Shown in pieces: positions 59,848 through 64,000 of a stretch of 64,000 nt of DNA. The notes below the pieces were generated by a model that did no database searches, had not been told where the DNA came from, and saw only the letters and a program-made list of their open reading frames with translations. The position numbers and the translations under genes were made by a program. Location of the stretch: contig BQMF02000139.1 of NCBI GenBank assembly GCA_027922465.2, forward strand, positions 744,001 through 808,000, read 5' to 3'. The number at the start of each line of letters is the position of its first letter. Positions within the stretch are counted from its first letter, which is position 1. The stretch is from Turritopsis dohrnii (lineage: Eukaryota; Cnidaria; Hydrozoa; Anthoathecata; Oceaniidae).

Positions 59848-61170
59848 CTATGCTTGAGGACGAACTAGTACTGGAAGACTAGACTTCCACACAGCTCGGA
59901 TAGATGTTGCTATTTGTCTATTGTGTGCACCACAAGTACTATTATTATTAGCGTTGAATATCAGGTTATTTTCGCTGGACCAATTTGATAGGTTATCGAG
60001 ATCGTTAATGATGAGTTTTGAGCAGGTTGCGATTTCATTTGGCTTACAATGTCGATAGAGGTTCGTGTCGTCGGCGTATTGTAAACAAGTTGCAGTTGTA
60101 TTGGTCGACATATCGGTGACGTAGAGGTTGAACAAAGTGGGTCCAAGGATACTTATTTGCGGTACACCAAACGTTACTTCCGTCCACTTCGAGATTTTAT
60201 CATCGATCTGGACGAATTGCATTCTACCAGTCAAATAACTGTGTAGCAGGCGGATTACAGAGTTAGAGAAATTTAGATCGCTTAGTTTTTGTAAAAGTAT
60301 TCCATAGTAGACGGTATCGAAGGCTTTTGAATAATCTGCGATGGTGATTTCTCCCTTTGTCATTGCTTTCCTGATGTCATCTTTCATTTTCAAGAGAAGA
60401 GTAGCGGTCGAGTGTCCTTTACGAAAACCTGATTGTGTGCATTGGTAGAGATGTTTTTCTTCAATGTAGGCGCATACCTGGCGTAGGACAATTTTCTCAA
60501 ATATTTTTGGTAGCACAGATATGGGGCGATAATCTACTGGCTTGGTTGGGTTTTCGACTTTAGGTATAGGGCAGATTCGATTTATTTTCCAGAGACTAGG
60601 CCAGACGGATTTGGAAATGCAATTGTTTATGATATGCACAAGTGGAGAAGAAATGTATTCAGCGACTGGTTTGATGAAAATGACAGGAATGTGGTCGAAG
60701 CCTGTTGAACAATCGTTTCTGAGCTCCTTTATTGCAGCGTCTACATCGTTTGGACTAATGTGTTTCAGTTGGAAATGCGAGGGTTTGTCTGGCGCTTGAA
60801 ATCGGGAGCTTGTATCATGAGGATTGCTTCTATTCACGGGGGAGATTTTCGAAGCAAGTGAACTGTAGTGGTTGTTTAAAGTGTCAGGATTGGCGCTGAT
60901 CTTCTTTGTGTTAGGATTTAAGATGCAATGGATTGTTCTCCATATATCCTTTGGCCTTTTTGATGAGAGAGCTTTTTTGTAGAAGGATGTCTTTGCTTGT
61001 TTGATAGTTGATTTAAGCTTGTTTCTTACAGCCCTAAAAGCAACCCAGTCTTTAGCTGTTTGAGTTTGGTGTGCTTTGTATCGTAGGTTATTACTTTCTT
61101 TCTGGAGTTCCGAGATATTAAGATCTGCCATCCAAGGTGCTGGTGGTCGTGTGATTTTGATTCGTTTCAA
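59848..61170 (-). pseudogene. LINE reverse transcriptase (440-residue frame, C-terminus lost)
   Basis: After a basic linker, the reverse transcriptase has VDAAIKELRNDCSTGFDHIP (motif 1), RPISVLPKIFEKIVLRQV, QSGFRKGHSTATLLLKMKDD, IADYSKAFDTVYYGILLQKL (motif A), GVPQISILGPTLFNLYVTDM (motif B, with I for G in the usual QGS) and CLQYADDTNLYRHCKPNEIA (motif C, YADD intact). The family-typical thumb stops after FNANN, and the last 35 residues are unrelated (STCGAHNRQIATSIRAVWKS), so a deletion or junction lies near 59940. It is in the same strand and order as the endonuclease, separated by broken sequence at 61171-61646. Confidence 0.85.
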
Positions 61171-61646
61171 GGGTGCGAACTCATTGATACAGCCAGTAAT
61201 AAGTTGATTAAGCGTTTCAACTTGGTCGTCAAGTTCGTCAAAAGCGAAAATTATACTGAAAAGAATGTTACTAACAGCTGAGATGTACTTTGATGGTCGT
61301 AGCTTTTCATATTTCGTATAATTTTGTAGCGAAGCTCATACTTTTGTTTCTTTACGTTTGCAATTATGTATGCGCAATCATGATCGCTATTCTCGTCGGC
61401 AGGAATTATATCCTGGTGCATTACTTTGGATGGAATATTCGTGGTAATATGATCGATCAATGATTTACCTTCTCGAGTTGGTGATTTTATGTGCTAAGTG
61501 AGATCAAAGGAGCGGAGAATATCTCTGTAATTGATACATGATTGTTTTGAGTTGTCTAATAAGTCAATGTTAAAGTCCCCAGTGATGCAAATTATTTGAT
61601 CCCATTAAGCGTGTACTTGGGAGATTACACAAACAATCCTTTCAAG

Positions 61647-62216
61647 TCATGCGATCTTTTCGGCTTCTACTGAGCTTGGTTGATATGCGACAGCGAGAAG
61701 CATCGAGGAGTTTTTATTTCTTCTTAGTATTTCTATCCATAAGTGTTCGAGACTTTCATCTAGTTTGTTAATATCGGTACGAATTTTGTATGAAGTAGTT
61801 CCTTTAATGTACGCGGCAACACCAACTCCTTTTTTGTCCGTTCTGTTGCGGAAAGCAAAATTGAACCCAAGTATCTGTACTAAATTCGTCATCTGGGGAT
61901 TGTCTTTTAACCAGGTTTCAGAAATTGTTATGATGTCAAAGTCGTATGTATAAAGGAAGTTAGTGAACTCAGCAGCGGATAAACACAGAGATCGTGCATT
62001 CAAGTGAGCAATGCTAGTGTGCTTTTGATTAGCATGTAAAATGGCTGTATGCATATCTGATGTATTTAGAGTATTTTCTGCCACTAGTATCGTATCGTTC
62101 AAGTCATTTTGTGGCAGAGCGTTCAAGCAACAAGTAGTACAAATCCAGGGTGAATGGGTCGAAACTTGGTATTTAAGGCAGGCAGGGTGGATTTGCGATT
62201 GGCATTGGTCACACAC
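61647..62216 (-). pseudogene. LINE apurinic endonuclease domain with zinc region
   Basis: It opens CDQCQSQIHPACLKYQ and WICTTCC, the second half of a PHD-like finger whose first half (CSECCKTI) is in the neighbouring frame, so a frameshift lies near 62220. The endonuclease begins HTSIAHLNARSLCLSAAEFT (the Asn-Ala-Arg-Ser block), then FDIITISETWLKDN (catalytic Glu) and KGVGVAAYIKGT (Gly-Gly-Val-like block), ending early at 61647. A later endonuclease part (NSDHDCAYIIANVKKQKYEL, with the SDH motif) is at 61251-61460. The enzyme would nick target DNA to prime reverse transcription. Broken by stops between 61640 and 61460. Confidence 0.8.
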
Positions 62217-62674
62217 GTCAAGCGTCTAGCATTTGAACGGATTGTTTTACAACATTCACTACATTTTGTTTTCACTGTAATCATTGGCCCAGGATTTGTT
62301 TCGACATCGTTGCATTGTAGTATAACGTTGCACATAGCGACGGAGTTTGGATAGTAATTAACAGGACGTTTTGCTGTTTTGGGACGCAGGAATTTTGTCG
62401 TACCTTTATATTTGTAGCAGGAGGCGGAAGAATGCTTTAAAGTTGGTTTGCTTGCTTGCAAAAACGTGATTATGAAGAAGGTCACAAGCAGCTGTTGGAG
62501 CATTTTGATCTCTTTATTTCTTGTTTCTTGCACGCTTCTTGTTTTTTCGTCTTCTTTAGCGTTAGGTATACTCTTAAATGTTCTTCTAGTACTTATTTCA
62601 ATTTCGTATTCAAAATCAATCTTAACAAGGGTCCAATTAACTCCTGCCCCAGTCTTGATTGAAAATTGAAGCAA
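62217..62674 (-). CDS. LINE ORF2 N-terminal region with 2A-type motif
   Basis: The frame is open from 62674; an internal ATG at 62503 begins MLQQLLVTFFIITFLQASKP, a good signal-peptide-like stretch. About 50 residues later NVILQCNDVETNPGP ends with the D-V-E-x-N-P-G-P signature of 2A ribosome-skipping peptides (62286-62309). Next comes KCSECCKTIRSNARRLTC, half of a PHD-like zinc finger, before the frameshift that leads into the endonuclease frame. 2A-like sequences are documented in APE-type LINEs of several marine animals. If active, translation would release a short N-terminal leader from the enzyme part. Confidence 0.7.
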
Positions 62675-62700
62675 ATAACTCTAATATAAGCGTTATATAA

Positions 62701-64000
62701 ACGAAATCTATATATTAATAGCCGATTCTCTGTCTGTTTGTTTGTAAGTCACGCGAAAAGGTAGATTGAGTTGTGAGCGAAATTATTTCTTTTTTTGTGT
62801 GCGACGTGAGTTCGAAGCAAATACATTGCAACCCCAATCGAACGTGACTTTTTTTGGCTGATGAACTAATTGGAACAAGAGCCAGTTGGCGCAAAACGGT
62901 AGCAGCAAATTTACTTGTCACACAAACACTTTCGAAATGTTACTTGAAGTTCTAAAAGTTCTTTAACGGTGTTCTCTGAGATATCTCAGTCACTGGTGGA
63001 AAACAGGCATAGAAGATAAATTTGATGAAAATGATTAGTGTAAATAGGTTCTAATCATAAAACACCAGCAATCAATTTATCAAAAGACAAAAGAGTTATA
63101 CATGCGTGAGCTGTGTAACATATGTTTTTTCATAAGAATTTTTTTTCGTAAGAGCTTATGTACAAAAAAAAAGTTTGTTTACAATAATAATTTCATGACA
63201 CAAAAATTGAATTCCAACAAATAACTGCCTTATTGAACTAGATCTTTGAAGCCTTAATACAGAAACATAGTGTAGTAGCTAACGAACGAGGTAATAAGAA
63301 ATTTTGAACTGATAAGCTTTACTAACAAAAAAAGCAACATATCAAGTATTTTCACAGTTAGCGTAATGAACTAAAAGTCCCATTTTTATGTAGGCCTGTT
63401 TGATTAGAATTCATACAATACTTACTTTACAAAATATCAGATTATGTACTTTCAAAATAAAACGTAATCTACTTTTAAATGTTTGATATGTAAAAGCTTC
63501 CAAAATTCGCAGGTTGCGTTCCTTCATTAGAACTTACATTGCGTTAATGGTAGAGTCTCGCAGACTCTAAATCGCAGACTAATTGCCACTTCGGCCGGAG
63601 TAGGAGGGGTAGTAGTAGGAGTAGGAGTAGGAGTAGGAGTCCACGGGTGTTTTAATACGGTATTCGCTTTCGCTGCTACCGTAACAACGTTTTGTTTTTA
63701 TTATTATTGTTTGTTATATATTCCACGTTGACTTGGCTTTGAAAACAATACATCAACTAAATACAAAGAGACTAACTGATTAAACATTTTGGACAAAAAG
63801 CAGCAGTAGCAAAACGTGGTAGCATATTCGGTTTATCCTAACGTATCCTTGCCTGACTGTCTGAGACGGGTGAACTTTTTTTTCGAGCAATCAAAATGCT
63901 TAAAAACCGATAGGTAAAAAAAGAGTATCACAAAACAAAATATTTTTTTGCTTTTCTTTTAATAATTTAGTTTCTTTTTTTAATTGTTAAGGCCCCATTA
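62701..64000. other. No recognisable gene; short GGAGTA-type repeat
   Basis: AT-rich sequence. An imperfect GTAGTAGTAGGAGTAGGAGT repeat lies at about 63592-63642. Small frames on both strands show no family similarity. Confidence 0.5.

Larger units (their letters stand above)
59840..62700 (-). mobile_element. APE-type non-LTR retrotransposon (LINE), 3'-truncated
   Basis: On the minus strand, a signal-peptide-like start with a 2A motif, a PHD/RING-like zinc region, an exonuclease-endonuclease-phosphatase domain and a reverse transcriptase follow in order, as in CR1- or L2-type elements. Frames are broken at several points (near 62220, 61640-61180). The 3' part after the YADD region is missing or replaced. 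Target duplication not identified. Confidence 0.8.

Overview
The window reads as nuclear DNA of an animal, most likely a cnidarian (possibly a hydrozoan). It is AT-rich, has spliceosomal introns, carries secreted PI-PLC-like and beta-helix/EGF-like gene remains, and is packed with the mix of elements known from cnidarian genomes: Polintons, DIRS, RLE-type and APE-type LINEs, hAT, Mutator-like elements and a zinc-finger tyrosine recombinase. The organism call is inference; no rRNA or species marker is present. Most coding capacity belongs to mobile elements.

Layout. 1-1.8 kb is a DIRS-type retroelement running off the left edge on the minus strand, with gag and reverse transcriptase in two overlapping frames. 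2.1-2.5 kb is a 128-bp tandem repeat. 2.7-4.0 kb is a broken PI-PLC-like gene whose 3' flank was invaded by an old Polinton (about 4-10.5 kb: tail-anchored protein, membrane-active protein, capsid protein, ATPase, ankyrin protein), itself hit by a 1.46-kb hAT element with a 5-bp target duplication. 13.0-33.1 kb is a nest. A retrotransposon with a restriction-like endonuclease was interrupted in its endonuclease region by a young, almost complete 15,961-bp Polinton (15605-31565, GATGT duplicated on both sides, TIRs of about 840 bp). It was interrupted again by a 1,020-bp foldback element studded with CCGGCCGG (31901-32920). The two insertions account for the three separated pieces of one retrotransposon ORF.

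The young Polinton encodes protein-primed PolB with an embedded EndoVII-like zinc module, a DD35E integrase, a packaging ATPase, a double-jelly-roll capsid protein, a likely minor capsid protein, and a set of small membrane and coiled-coil proteins. It looks recently active, but its capsid gene is split by a tRNA-derived SINE, its ATPase has a one-base frameshift, and no adenain-type protease was recognised.

33-60 kb holds a second PI-PLC-like gene (minus), a Mutator-like transposase lacking its core, and the most unusual segment, 38.8-46.1 kb: an intact six-exon gene for a superfamily 3 helicase, facing a gene for a C2H2 zinc finger/tyrosine recombinase/SANT protein, with a 2-kb inverted minisatellite array between them. 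I propose this as a candidate undescribed mobile or virus-derived unit. Next come several MITEs, a third PI-PLC-like gene (plus), a second core-less Mutator-like transposase, a spliced ORF of unknown family, and a perfect 124-bp hairpin carrying a hammerhead-ribozyme-like core. A decayed beta-helix/EGF-like host gene follows, and then a non-LTR retrotransposon (59.8-62.7 kb, minus) with a 2A-type DVETNPGP motif. The last 1.3 kb has no recognisable gene.
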